From the NCBI RefSeq assembly GCF_024124665.1, contig NZ_JAMXSB010000002.1, forward strand, positions 124,001-188,000: a stretch of DNA of 64,000 bases. The letters are read 5' to 3'. Of the stretch, positions 28,216 to 37,523 are shown one piece after another. The translations under genes were made by a program, and so were the position numbers. Each line of letters opens with the position of its first letter. Positions within the stretch are counted from its first letter, which is position 1. The notes under the pieces are model-generated. The model was not told where the DNA came from. It did not search any database and was given only the letters and a program-made list of their open reading frames with translations. The DNA comes from Pleionea sp. CnH1-48. Its GTDB lineage: Bacteria; Pseudomonadota; Gammaproteobacteria; Enterobacterales; Kangiellaceae.

Positions 28216-29499
28216 TCACCCCATCGTTGGGGAGAAAACCCGACCTCTAATCGTATCAATCAAAGCTTTAGCTCGTGTTTCTTCAAAAGCAAAATTTTCT
28301 ACCAGCTCACTTTCACTCAAGGTTGCAGCCCCAGCCATACTGTAGATATCAGCGGCTTCGAGGGCCACTTTTTCTTCTTCATTCAAAATTTCAATATCAT
28401 CAATCGAAACGGAGTCATGATGCTCAACATCAATGGCCTCTACAAACACTGGCAGCTCTTTCTCCCGTTTCATTTTTTCTTTGGCTTCTTCCAACAAGTC
28501 GTCAACCAATGCTTCTTTGTTAGCTCCCAGAACCTCGATCAAAACATCACGATCAGCCTTATAAATAGCATCAGCGTTAGCTAACTCGGCTTCTTTCAGC
28601 TTTTTCTTCTGAGGGTTGGTTAATACCGAAAATTCTTCGACGGCCTTCTTTTTCCCTTTGGAGCTATCATATTTATAAACATCCAATGGACGCGACTTCT
28701 TTTTCTTTTCCGGTTGTTTAGGAGAATACCCTTGATAAAGTTCATCAATGGCATCGGTCATGCAAGTTACATAATCCAACAAGATTGGATAAGGTACTAG
28801 CTGATGACGATCCGTTACTAAATCAATACTGTGTATACCTTGTCGGCTAAAATAAATAGTCGCCAGGATCACTGTGTCTGAATGAGGGTGCTGAGGATGT
28901 ACAAAGTCAAGTTGTTGACACGGAAAAATTCGATGGGTTTGAAAAGTGCGCTTCATTTTTCCAGAACATTCTCGGTGAGTTTTTTCATAAGGTTTTTCAC
29001 ACAAGAAATCCAGCTCAACACCGTAACAGTAACCGCTAATCCCATAATCCGTATCATGGCTATGACAGCGATCTGGCGCAGCGGCTTCTCGTCTTTCTTC
29101 CAACGCCTTGTACTTAGCCACCAGGTATCCACGACAAAGATACTTTTCTTGATAGTCATCGTCATAGTCGTCATCAAGAGAACAAGCGTCGGGCTGCCCT
29201 AAACAATGAAACGCTTTTTCACGAATATCAAACTCGACAGTTCCATCCAGTAAAACAGGATTGCCAAGAGGTGTCTTACCATAGCCTTCATAAACGGTCA
29301 CTGTCCATGATTCATTCTTTTTGCTATGAGTCACACCTCCGCCACAAACCATACCCCAGCCAGTAAAAAACTGAGTATCCATCACTCGCACGCGATCTTG
29401 AAAGCGTTGTTCTTCCGTCAGATGCTTTGCGCGAATGGATTGTCGTTCAAAATACTCGGGGCGTTTGATATACCCCTTTTCTTTATCACTCTTGGCCAC
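28216..29499 (-). CDS. eCIS fibre/baseplate-associated protein, paralogous to its neighbour
   Basis: 427 aa from GTG 29499, chosen because GGAGGA stands 7 nt upstream; an ATG at 29523 would add 8 residues but lacks this site. It overlaps the previous gene by 14 nt. The N-terminal domain (EYFERQSIRAKHLTEEQRFQ, then GWGMVCGGGV) is the same type as in the preceding 887-aa protein. The middle holds ten or so Cys (HCLGQPDACSLD, CHSHD, CYGVELDFLC) and a strand-rich region. Lys/Glu-rich helices (about 280-400) end in a compact helical domain (AADIYSMAGAATLSESELVE). A role in fibre attachment or as a second fibre component is inferred from position between fibre and tape measure. Confidence 0.78.
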   Translation of the reverse strand: MAKSDKEKGYIKRPEYFERQSIRAKHLTEEQRFQDRVRVMDTQFFTGWGMVCGGGVTHSKKNESWTVTVYEGYGKTPLGNPVLLDGTVEFDIREKAFHCLGQPDACSLDDDYDDDYQEKYLCRGYLVAKYKALEERREAAAPDRCHSHDTDYGISGYCYGVELDFLCEKPYEKTHRECSGKMKRTFQTHRIFPCQQLDFVHPQHPHSDTVILATIYFSRQGIHSIDLVTDRHQLVPYPILLDYVTCMTDAIDELYQGYSPKQPEKKKKSRPLDVYKYDSSKGKKKAVEEFSVLTNPQKKKLKEAELANADAIYKADRDVLIEVLGANKEALVDDLLEEAKEKMKREKELPVFVEAIDVEHHDSVSIDDIEILNEEEKVALEAADIYSMAGAATLSESELVENFAFEETRAKALIDTIRGRVFSPTMG

Positions 29500-32149
29500 G
29501 AGAGAATCCTCCGCGTGAGGCATAAGTTCTCACACCATCACTCAAGTCGGGACGTCCAACATAAAACCATGAATAAAATTGATTACCTAATCGTCCGTTA
29601 CCAGAACGATAATCTTTCTGCTTGGAGATCAAACCTTCACGGTGATTGGCATCAATAATGTGTCCCTCTTCCGTTAGAATAAAGTCACCATGAAGCGTAA
29701 AGCGCACCAGCATTTCGAACTGGAAGTCATTATTCAAATCTAACATGGGCTTGAAAATAATGGCATTAGGCCCATCATCATCTGAAACTTCATTCACATT
29801 GATAATACGATTTTGATCATCAATGTCGCCCTCTTCAACGATTGCCGGGAACCATTGAATACGAGAAGGACCAATCAAAGAGGCATAACCACCGCCGTTA
29901 GAACCGAACACTTCAAATCGTGCATCAAAAAACGGGGCTCGAGCAGAGCGGGATAAAAGTTTCGTTTGAATCTTTTGATCAAAAGCTACGACAAGTCCCA
30001 TCTCTTTTAACAATCCATCATAGTCCAGCACACTGTCGAGAAGATAATCGTCATGAACCCAGCTCACCGCTCGAATATGACCGACATCAGGATCATTTAA
30101 CGGGCCAGGATCACCTTTGGCTCCCTTGGCACCTTTATCGCCTTTGTCACCTTTATCTCCCTTTTCGCCGGGAATACCCTGTTCACCTTGAACACCATCT
30201 TCGCCGTCTTCTCCATCGACACCAGCCGGACCGATTTCTCCTCGAGGTCCAGGGACACCGCTGGTTAGTCCCTGTTCGATTAGACAGTGAATGACATCGC
30301 GCAATTGTTGAGCGCTGGGGACGATATTGCGCACTTTAATGTTATCGATAAAGTTAATTTCATCGGCGCTTTGTCCCACGACTTCATCGACCATCGGCAA
30401 CTCAGGATCATAGTCTTCCATCAATGCCAAATAAACAAAGTCGTCTTCTTCGGTGCACACTTTGCAACCGTCTAAAGTCTTATAAAAAAGCGCTTCGCAA
30501 TCTTCTTCTTGAATATTAATGATGGCAAGCAAGCCACGATCGGGCTCTAACTCTGGATTGTCGTCGTAGGCCAACACAAACAATAATTGTCCACGGTGGC
30601 TGAGCTGTCCTTCAAAGCCTTCACCGCTAATACGCAAACTGTTGTTAAGCGCTTCTTCTGACGGGCTACCAATTGGCGCTTCAATGGCCAGATGTAAATC
30701 AATGGTTTTAAGATTACCCTGCTCAGACAGTGCTAACTCTTCGGTCTCACCATTATCAATCACATAAGCCCAACGTTCGTTCGCCGATATGGTCAGTGAT
30801 ACTGGTTGTCCAGGCCAGGTAACACCGCCGCCCTGCTGCACCAGTTGTTCTTCATGGCGGTCAAATTGATAGGCGCGAATGTATCCTTGTGTTTTGTCGC
30901 GAGATAATACATAAACCATTTCGCCATCGCTGCTAATGGCAACGTCGATGATTAACTCTTCATCGTCAAGATCATCCAGCTTAATACGCGCTGCATCAGG
31001 GTCCACACTGCCCGAAAACAAGCTGCTCACGCTGGTTAAGAAAAACTCGGTAGCCGCCTCTTTATTTTGTAGAACAAAGAAAATAAAGCTGCCATCGGGA
31101 GTAATTTTCATCTGCGCCGAGATACGTTCGCTCTCATCACCGACAAAAGGTTCATTCAATAAAACCGAGGCGGTAGGAGCTGGCTCGCCTGCCTCTTCTT
31201 TTATCCAGTTTTTAATGTCACTACCAGGAAACGCATAAACCGTTGCATTTTCTTGTGACAGCGCAAACAAAGAATCATCCACCCGAGACAATGCAAGCTG
31301 TGTTGCCGCTTCCATTTTTAACTGATGGCTGGGTGTGCCTACCGTACGAATGGTTTCTTCTTCGAAGAACCAGATTTGCGGTTGCTCATCTTCAAAAGTA
31401 GAAACCAGAATGTAATCGGCCAGGGTGGTTGCTTTCACATCACGAGGGTTGTCGCCAACGTCAACAGCGGTCACCAAGTCATGATTATCATCTCGATAAA
31501 CAAACAGTTTACTGGTGGTGCCTTCGTTAGCATTAGCCAACAAATAATAACGTTGGTGTAAGTGATCAGCAAGAAACGCTTGTGGACGTTGCTGACTCAA
31601 GGCAATGCTGTGATTCCAATCTAGTTTCGCTTGCGTCGGTGCCAGAGCAGGCTCAATGTCGCTATCGTCACGTGAAGCAATAACGACTTCATACTGCTCT
31701 TTAATACGGTTAGCCGCGCTGTCTTCATCAGCACAAAAACAATCCGTTAGCATAAGCGGCACATGCTCTGCTTCGGTCTCACAATAACGTAAGCCAATGA
31801 TGATAGAGTCAATCGACTCTTCATTTTTGAGTTGTTCTTCAACCCAGGCTTGTACATCGATGCGTATATTTTCTGGCACAATGATTTCTTGCCCGCAACA
31901 ATCGATGGCCAAACCAGCTTCAAGCACCACGTACTTGGTGCGACATCCTTCATTAGGATGCTGAGTGACCTTTAACCCGCATACTGCACCGGAACCATGT
32001 AAGGTTTGGTTATGCAAACGATTCTTTTTGATAAAGTAATGCTGTTCAGTGGTAAAGTCGCGTTCTTCCATTAACTTTCCATCGAAATAGTTATTTCGAA
32101 CGGGTTCGTCGATACCACAACCGATACAATCTTTAGTTCCACGAGTCAT
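29486..32149 (-). CDS. eCIS tail fibre with collagen-like repeats, Afp13 position
   Basis: 887 aa; AAGGA precedes the ATG. Domains: a Cys-rich N-terminal domain (1-165; CIGCG at 8-12, NYFDGKLMEERDFTTEQHYF, HGSGAVCGLKV, DCCGQ), then a propeller-like region (about 190-500, with SKLFVYRDDN and ALSRVDDSLFALSQEN units). A linker follows, then 17 Gly-X-Y collagen-like triplets at about 631-685 (GEKGDKGDKGDKGAKGAK is part). The C-terminal domain (about 700-887) looks jelly-roll/lectin-like. The collagen-like stalk predicts a trimer holding the C-terminal head away from the baseplate, as in phage and eCIS fibres that recognise target cells. Target unknown. Confidence 0.85.
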   Translation of the reverse strand: MTRGTKDCIGCGIDEPVRNNYFDGKLMEERDFTTEQHYFIKKNRLHNQTLHGSGAVCGLKVTQHPNEGCRTKYVVLEAGLAIDCCGQEIIVPENIRIDVQAWVEEQLKNEESIDSIIIGLRYCETEAEHVPLMLTDCFCADEDSAANRIKEQYEVVIASRDDSDIEPALAPTQAKLDWNHSIALSQQRPQAFLADHLHQRYYLLANANEGTTSKLFVYRDDNHDLVTAVDVGDNPRDVKATTLADYILVSTFEDEQPQIWFFEEETIRTVGTPSHQLKMEAATQLALSRVDDSLFALSQENATVYAFPGSDIKNWIKEEAGEPAPTASVLLNEPFVGDESERISAQMKITPDGSFIFFVLQNKEAATEFFLTSVSSLFSGSVDPDAARIKLDDLDDEELIIDVAISSDGEMVYVLSRDKTQGYIRAYQFDRHEEQLVQQGGGVTWPGQPVSLTISANERWAYVIDNGETEELALSEQGNLKTIDLHLAIEAPIGSPSEEALNNSLRISGEGFEGQLSHRGQLLFVLAYDDNPELEPDRGLLAIINIQEEDCEALFYKTLDGCKVCTEEDDFVYLALMEDYDPELPMVDEVVGQSADEINFIDNIKVRNIVPSAQQLRDVIHCLIEQGLTSGVPGPRGEIGPAGVDGEDGEDGVQGEQGIPGEKGDKGDKGDKGAKGAKGDPGPLNDPDVGHIRAVSWVHDDYLLDSVLDYDGLLKEMGLVVAFDQKIQTKLLSRSARAPFFDARFEVFGSNGGGYASLIGPSRIQWFPAIVEEGDIDDQNRIINVNEVSDDDGPNAIIFKPMLDLNNDFQFEMLVRFTLHGDFILTEEGHIIDANHREGLISKQKDYRSGNGRLGNQFYSWFYVGRPDLSDGVRTYASRGGFSRGQE

Positions 32150-32189
32150 TGTTATCTTTCCTTAAAGTTAACAACAGAGCCCATCACTT

Positions 32190-34304
32190 CTAACAACGAT
32201 CGTTATGAAATGAAGTAATCGGACTCCTGGTTAAAACCGTACTAACTCCCAATTCGTTGTCATTCAGTATTGCCTCCTGACGTCGACCAATGATCATGTC
32301 GACACCAATCCGAGACTGACAACCAACGACCACTTGAGAGTCAAAAAACTCAATCTTAAACTGGGTATGCGCAGGCTTTTGAGCATTGACCAACTGATAA
32401 AAACGCTCTTTGTTTTCATCGCTTGTCGCTAACGCTTGTGGCAGCAACAAAGTAAAACGATGAGCTTTATCAGCACTTAATTCTGACAGTGAATATTTTT
32501 TGCCTGCTAATGCGAGCTCTACACCCGCCGATAAAAATCGCTCAAATGCAAAATGCTCAATAATCTGAGGATGAGGTTCTGCTAAGCCGGTATACCAACG
32601 CAGCAACCGTTTAAGACCTTTCATGGTGCCGCGCTGTCGGTAAAACTCCATGAGCTGGCTGATGATTTCGCGCTTCTGCTCCACTGAGGTTTGTGGAAAA
32701 AAATCCCAATTAAACCAGCTTGCCAACCAGTTAAGAAAATCTTCGTCAGGAACCGTAAAGGGCGATAAATAACGCGCAAAGTGATCGGCCTGATACCCTA
32801 GCTGGTCAAACACCACATCAAAATAACTCAGCAGTCGATCCAGAAAATGTTTACTTTCTTTATCCTGATGATAAACCGGTGGTAACCACTGCAAAGACGA
32901 TTGCCGCGGCCCCTCGATATTCACCGCATCAATGTGTGTTGAGGTATACCCATCACCATAAAACTCGATGGATAAATACAAATAACGCCCAGGTAAACTT
33001 TGAATCAATACCTGCGGCTCACTGTTAGCATCCAGTCGTATAGCAGTTGACCATGGCTGCTGAAAGTCACCAATAATTTCGTTATCCGATAACAATCGAT
33101 CAGAGGTCTTGGTTTGAATAACCAACGAGGTATTGGTTAAGACCTGTGTTTGCAATAGCAATCGATCCCAATGGAACTGATCCGAATCAGACTCAATGGG
33201 CGGACTGATCAAGCGACGAGACTTCTTGATACGAATACGCTTAGGGGCCGCAACAATGGCAATACGCGAGGCACTTAGAGAAGCCCCCTGCCCCTGAGTG
33301 ATAACAATAAATCCTTTTCGATCAATGCCTGACGCTTCTAACCAGGCAGCGGCACAACCGGGATTTTTCAGATTCGGCTGATACAACTCGCCATTTTGCA
33401 AAACTAATGCAGGCACAGTGCTTCTGGCATCACCCAACTCAGCCAGATTGGCAATCGGCTTGATGTCATGAACTCGCCAAAAAGAAGATTGCCAACGCCA
33501 ATCATCAAGACACCAGACCTTTGCGTCCGCATGCAACGTCATGGATGCCATATCAATAGGAACGGCTTCGCCATGGCGCAATAACAAAATGCGACCATCT
33601 TCAAGGGCTGTTAAGGCATCGGCATGACCAATATGATGACGCGGCAATTCAATGGCCTGACGCTGTTGAAATGCGGCATCGATTCGTACCAAACGAGCAT
33701 CGGTATTTTCTTCGGCTGTATCTAATGGGTTGAGCGCAACAATATAACTATGAAGGCTTCCCTGAGTAACAGCGACGGGATAACCATCGCAAAACTGCGC
33801 GATGTGTTTTACCTGTAAGGTCGGCCATTGAAACCAGATGACCTGTTGCTTACCGGCATCACACACAACTAACTCATTTTTTGAGCTGAACATCAAATCC
33901 ATTGGCTGTTGTAGCGCATAGGGAGAGTCTTCATCCAATCCCTCGGTTTGCCATAAGGGACGCCACACCGGCGCTTTATTTTTAAACGCGGGAGAATAAC
34001 AAACAATGGTTTTGTGGCTACGGTCAATAGCAAACACAATGCCGTTTTGAATATGGGCAACGCCCTTTGGCGTTGTTAACCCACCAAAACTGCCACTGAC
34101 CTCGGTGATCGCCAGCGCTTGTTGGTTCTTATCTTTAAGCTCTAATTCACCATCATAGTCAGCCAACAAGACGGGGTCACCATCAATCCACTCACGCCAA
34201 CCAACGGCCTCTGTAGTTCCTGGTGCAGTAAAATCGTAACCCGCCGTAACTCGGTGATAGAAAGGTTTTCGATAAGTAAAAGGCAGTGGGTTATCGATAC
34301 TCAT
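32190..34304 (-). CDS. eCIS baseplate wedge protein, Afp12-like
   Basis: 704 aa. Residues about 1-450 have repeated strand units typical of a propeller (NGIVFAIDRSHKTIVCYSP and MDLMFSSKNELVVCDAGKQQ, NHL/SMP-like). Residues about 485-620 carry the phage tail protein I type domain: FLDRLLSYFDVVFDQL, DFLNWLASWFNWDFFPQTS, EFYRQRGTMKGLKRLLRWYT. It corresponds to Afp12/T4 gp7-gp8-like wedge components that pair with baseplate J. Its start overlaps the end of the J gene by 14 nt, with AAGG about 6 nt before the ATG. Confidence 0.88.
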   Translation of the reverse strand: MSIDNPLPFTYRKPFYHRVTAGYDFTAPGTTEAVGWREWIDGDPVLLADYDGELELKDKNQQALAITEVSGSFGGLTTPKGVAHIQNGIVFAIDRSHKTIVCYSPAFKNKAPVWRPLWQTEGLDEDSPYALQQPMDLMFSSKNELVVCDAGKQQVIWFQWPTLQVKHIAQFCDGYPVAVTQGSLHSYIVALNPLDTAEENTDARLVRIDAAFQQRQAIELPRHHIGHADALTALEDGRILLLRHGEAVPIDMASMTLHADAKVWCLDDWRWQSSFWRVHDIKPIANLAELGDARSTVPALVLQNGELYQPNLKNPGCAAAWLEASGIDRKGFIVITQGQGASLSASRIAIVAAPKRIRIKKSRRLISPPIESDSDQFHWDRLLLQTQVLTNTSLVIQTKTSDRLLSDNEIIGDFQQPWSTAIRLDANSEPQVLIQSLPGRYLYLSIEFYGDGYTSTHIDAVNIEGPRQSSLQWLPPVYHQDKESKHFLDRLLSYFDVVFDQLGYQADHFARYLSPFTVPDEDFLNWLASWFNWDFFPQTSVEQKREIISQLMEFYRQRGTMKGLKRLLRWYTGLAEPHPQIIEHFAFERFLSAGVELALAGKKYSLSELSADKAHRFTLLLPQALATSDENKERFYQLVNAQKPAHTQFKIEFFDSQVVVGCQSRIGVDMIIGRRQEAILNDNELGVSTVLTRSPITSFHNDRC

Positions 34305-36681
34305 AACTCACCTTTATATTCATCACATCGCGGCTCAAGTGCACGAGTTGTTCCGCTTCTATTTCTATTCGGTCATCGTTATTGGTGGTGCCTTCAATGG
34401 CCACCGATAAATCGAATGCTCGAGAAACGCCATCAACATCTAACATTTCGCAGAACACATCCGATAAATAAATATCTTCTCCAAAAGGCCAGCCTTTACC
34501 TTCTCGCCCACCGATAACAGGATGGAAAAACGTTAGTAGACGTTGTTTGACCGCATCGGATACGGTTTTTAAATCGTATTCAGAATGAACTTTGATGCTG
34601 ACTTTAAAGTCAGTCACGGCAACATATTGTGGTCCGGCGACATAAAGTTGTGTAGTGATCAAACGACGTTCATTTAAAAAGGCACAAACCGCTTTTATTT
34701 CTGCTTCGGAGGGCTGTGGCCGCGGTGTCGTTTTGTAAGGCAGTATCACTACCGTTACCGCGCCCGGTAAATCTTTATCAACGATTAGAGTGTCACCGTC
34801 TTTTTGTATTTTGACATTGGCTAAAGCGTAAGCCGAATGAATTGGCACTGATGGTGTATTAAGGGCCAGCTCCGAAAAGTCATCTGCGGTGACCGCACGA
34901 TCTCGATGACGAATTTCATGAGCAGCTCGCAATTGGGTTTGTTTTGACGACTCCGTATCTTGTCCACCGATTGCAGGCAAAGGATTGGTGACGCTATCAA
35001 CATATTTAATGGCGCGCTTGAGTTTGGTAATGGTGTGACTGCCGACGTTTGCAGCAACACCTCCCCCCACTTCCATCTTGCGCACAAAAATTTGATGACC
35101 CGCAGGTGGAATGGCACCAAAAATTCCATCTCCGAATTGTACAGACTGCGCAATGGGATCAAACACAAACATCTGTGACTCAGAATTTGTACCATAAAAA
35201 TCATTTTGCCACTGCCAGGTTTGCTGCTCGTGTTTCGATGCCACGACCAGTTCAATCAGTGGTTGATTTTTATCACTGTCAAATAACAGCGGCGTACGCG
35301 GTAATGTAAAGGTTTGATTGGGGCGACCATTGCTCACGCCCAAACGTTGATCGTACCAGGTCTCGCGCGCTAACGCAGTGACAGTATTCAGGAATAATCC
35401 TTTAAACAAACGATTGGCGAAATCATTGGACTGAGGAGTGACTCGCAACCAAATCATTGGCGTTTCGGCGACCGAAGGCAACTCATACTCTTCACTTAAA
35501 TCGACCCAGTCGGTTTTCGCACGAATAGCCGCAGTATCTAAGGTTACTCCGGCATTCGATAATATCGTTTCTAAAGTAGTACCGTTTTCGCAACAGGACT
35601 TAATGTCGTTGAGCAGATCAGCATCCGTAATCCCCATAGCTTCCCATTCTTCATCACTGATATCAGCAGCTTCAATGACCTGCTCATCAATATCATTTAC
35701 CAGTTCGGCATGATTAGAAGGAGGCCGCAATGCCCCTATGGATTCCCATACATTGCGGGGCAATTGACTAAAACGGTATAGCGGAACATTGGCTGGCAAC
35801 TCCAAGGATATGTGACCCGATTGCGCCAGTGTTAACCCTTCACCATCCGCAGCGATGGACTGCCAGTTGGCATCATCCAAGAACTGCTCTGGCGTCGTTG
35901 ACGAAAAATACTCCCACTCAACTTGAGTCGCGGCCTGAGTTTGTTGATGAGGTAATAATGATGCTTCGGCATAAGGGCCGAGTATCATTTTTTCTTGATC
36001 ACCGTCTTGATAGTAATCATAGATTTCTGCCGCCGACACCGTTAAATTCAATTCTCCGACGGGCCAGCGATCTTGCAGATAGTCTTCGGGCTTATCCACT
36101 TTCTGATGAGGTCTGAGTGCAATCCCCACAAACATGCCACGACGCTCACCATCCTGTAATAAAAACGGATAAAAAGGTGCTGTAACCGTAATCTCAGCTT
36201 CTTTGGCGTTGTACTCAGTGACTAATCGGTAATCATGCTGCTCGCTGTTGGGCACAATCACCGCACCGATAGCCGCGTTAACCGCACTGAGAGAACGAGA
36301 GGTCTCAAAAACAATGGGCGTCTCTAACTCAGGATCATCCACTTCAAGCTTGGAGCCTTGTGCAATGTTAACTATCAAGTCGGCATCTTTAGCGCCAAGA
36401 TCTTTTTTCAACTTGAAGGCAACATCGGTCTCTGCTGCTGTTGCCAAATTGGGACGAACACCCAACAGCTCAACAAATTTTTCATAGTTTTTGTCGGGCA
36501 ACTGATTAATCTGATACAGCAAGGTTTCTGTCATCCAGGCGTGTACCTTGACCAAGGTAATCCCCGGATCCGAATCGTTTAAGTTAGTCCACTCTGGCGT
36601 AAACTGAGGGATCAGATTTTTCGCCTCGTTGACCAGCTCTTCACTTGTTCTTAAATCCAGTTTTGGCGCTTCTTTAGCCAT
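34291..36681 (-). CDS. Baseplate J-like protein, Afp11/gp6-like
   Basis: 796 aa putative baseplate assembly protein. The N-terminus (DLRTSEELVNEAKNLIPQF, then DPGITLVKVHAWMTETLLYQ) and the C-terminal block (HEIRHRDRAVTADDFSELAL, RRLITTQLYVAGPQYVAVTD, PVIGGREGKGWPFGEDIYLS) are characteristic of eCIS Afp11. The conserved F-DPIAQSVQFGDGIFG-IPPAGH block lies near the middle. It builds the wedge ring of the baseplate together with gp25 and the Afp12-like protein encoded on either side. Only 18 nt separates it from the gp25 gene. Confidence 0.95.
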   Translation of the reverse strand: MAKEAPKLDLRTSEELVNEAKNLIPQFTPEWTNLNDSDPGITLVKVHAWMTETLLYQINQLPDKNYEKFVELLGVRPNLATAAETDVAFKLKKDLGAKDADLIVNIAQGSKLEVDDPELETPIVFETSRSLSAVNAAIGAVIVPNSEQHDYRLVTEYNAKEAEITVTAPFYPFLLQDGERRGMFVGIALRPHQKVDKPEDYLQDRWPVGELNLTVSAAEIYDYYQDGDQEKMILGPYAEASLLPHQQTQAATQVEWEYFSSTTPEQFLDDANWQSIAADGEGLTLAQSGHISLELPANVPLYRFSQLPRNVWESIGALRPPSNHAELVNDIDEQVIEAADISDEEWEAMGITDADLLNDIKSCCENGTTLETILSNAGVTLDTAAIRAKTDWVDLSEEYELPSVAETPMIWLRVTPQSNDFANRLFKGLFLNTVTALARETWYDQRLGVSNGRPNQTFTLPRTPLLFDSDKNQPLIELVVASKHEQQTWQWQNDFYGTNSESQMFVFDPIAQSVQFGDGIFGAIPPAGHQIFVRKMEVGGGVAANVGSHTITKLKRAIKYVDSVTNPLPAIGGQDTESSKQTQLRAAHEIRHRDRAVTADDFSELALNTPSVPIHSAYALANVKIQKDGDTLIVDKDLPGAVTVVILPYKTTPRPQPSEAEIKAVCAFLNERRLITTQLYVAGPQYVAVTDFKVSIKVHSEYDLKTVSDAVKQRLLTFFHPVIGGREGKGWPFGEDIYLSDVFCEMLDVDGVSRAFDLSVAIEGTTNNDDRIEIEAEQLVHLSRDVMNIKVSYEYR

Positions 36682-36699
36682 AGTCAGTCCCTGCTGTCT

Positions 36700-37089
36700 T
36701 TATTCATTCAAGTAAAAGGGATACACCAAATTGTGGTGCGTGTTGTTGCTACGTAAACGGTAGTCAACCTGGATAAACAGTTGGTTCGCATTTTCGACGG
36801 CACTGTCAACGCTCACCGATAACACATCAACTCTCGGTTCGAAACGAATTAATGATTGTCGAACCTCTTCACCAATCAGTGCTCGTGTGTTGGCATTATT
36901 TGGCGCAAATAAAAAGCGCGGTAAATCACAGCCAAAATCCGGCTCCATAACTCGGCTGTTTTTGGGCGTGCCGAGCAAAATAGCAATAGCCTCCTCCACT
37001 ACTTGAGCGCCATCGACAAAAGACAAACTGCCTCGCGCATTCACGCGAACAGGAAACTTCCACCCTCTTCCAGTAAACTCTGGCATCAT
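36700..37089 (-). CDS. gp25-like baseplate protein, Afp9-like
   Basis: 129 aa of the GPW/gp25 family. PEFTGRGWKFPVRVN at the start, EEAIAILLGTPKNSRVMEPD with the core EPDFGCDL, and the helix NTRALIGEEVRQSLIRFEPR are family signatures; the EPR motif stabilises the sheath-baseplate junction. The first ATG overlaps the TAA of the DUF4150 gene (TAATG); a second ATG follows immediately. Confidence 0.95.
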   Translation of the reverse strand: MMPEFTGRGWKFPVRVNARGSLSFVDGAQVVEEAIAILLGTPKNSRVMEPDFGCDLPRFLFAPNNANTRALIGEEVRQSLIRFEPRVDVLSVSVDSAVENANQLFIQVDYRLRSNNTHHNLVYPFYLNE

Positions 37090-37523
37090 TAATCTCCTAC
37101 CAAAACCGAGGGGTCAGACGCCAACACCATCCCCTTCGCATTGCCCGGCGCATCTTTTGCCGACGCATTTTGTTCTGTTGAATCCATAAAGCGGACGATC
37201 CCAGCACTCTGCGATCCGTATAAAACCGAGCCGCTAAACTGTGCGAAATAACACACTTTGTTTTTTGCGCCGCTGGTCACCCCGGAACTCGGGTCGGCAG
37301 GCTCCGCTCCAGAAGAACTGTCTACTGAAGAAATCTCCAACAAGACATGTTTGCCACCCACTAATAATTCTTTATTCGATTCATCACTGATGTCATTTGC
37401 GTCACCAAGCTGCGCAATATTGGGATAAGGAATAGGCACCGGTCCTGCAGGCGGAATGGTCGTTAAACAAATATCCGGAAAGGCAAAAGCAATATTATCG
37501 GCGGGTGCAATTGGCTTACCCAT
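37089..37523 (-). CDS. DUF4150 PAAR-like spike-tip protein
   Basis: 144 aa. FAFPDICLTTIPPAGPVPIP then YPNIAQ is the DUF4150 (PAAR-like) signature: FPDVC.TP.....PIPYPN. The family forms the sharp tip of spikes and is best known from T6SS and some phage-like systems. It occupies the slot of the usual Afp10 PAAR protein. It starts at TAATG overlap with the DUF2169-like gene and ends in TAATG overlap with gp25, so all three are translationally coupled. Confidence 0.85.
   Translation of the reverse strand: MGKPIAPADNIAFAFPDICLTTIPPAGPVPIPYPNIAQLGDANDISDESNKELLVGGKHVLLEISSVDSSSGAEPADPSSGVTSGAKNKVCYFAQFSGSVLYGSQSAGIVRFMDSTEQNASAKDAPGNAKGMVLASDPSVLVGD

Noticed and set aside
30093-30255. Low-complexity repeat suggesting a tandem DNA repeat or sequencing artefact
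   Set aside because: In frame it reads as regular Gly-X-Y triplets with varied codons, a collagen-like stalk.
34821-35255. 144-aa open frame on the minus strand inside the baseplate J gene
   Set aside because: Alternate frame within a gene whose own frame carries clear family motifs; composition lacks a coherent domain.
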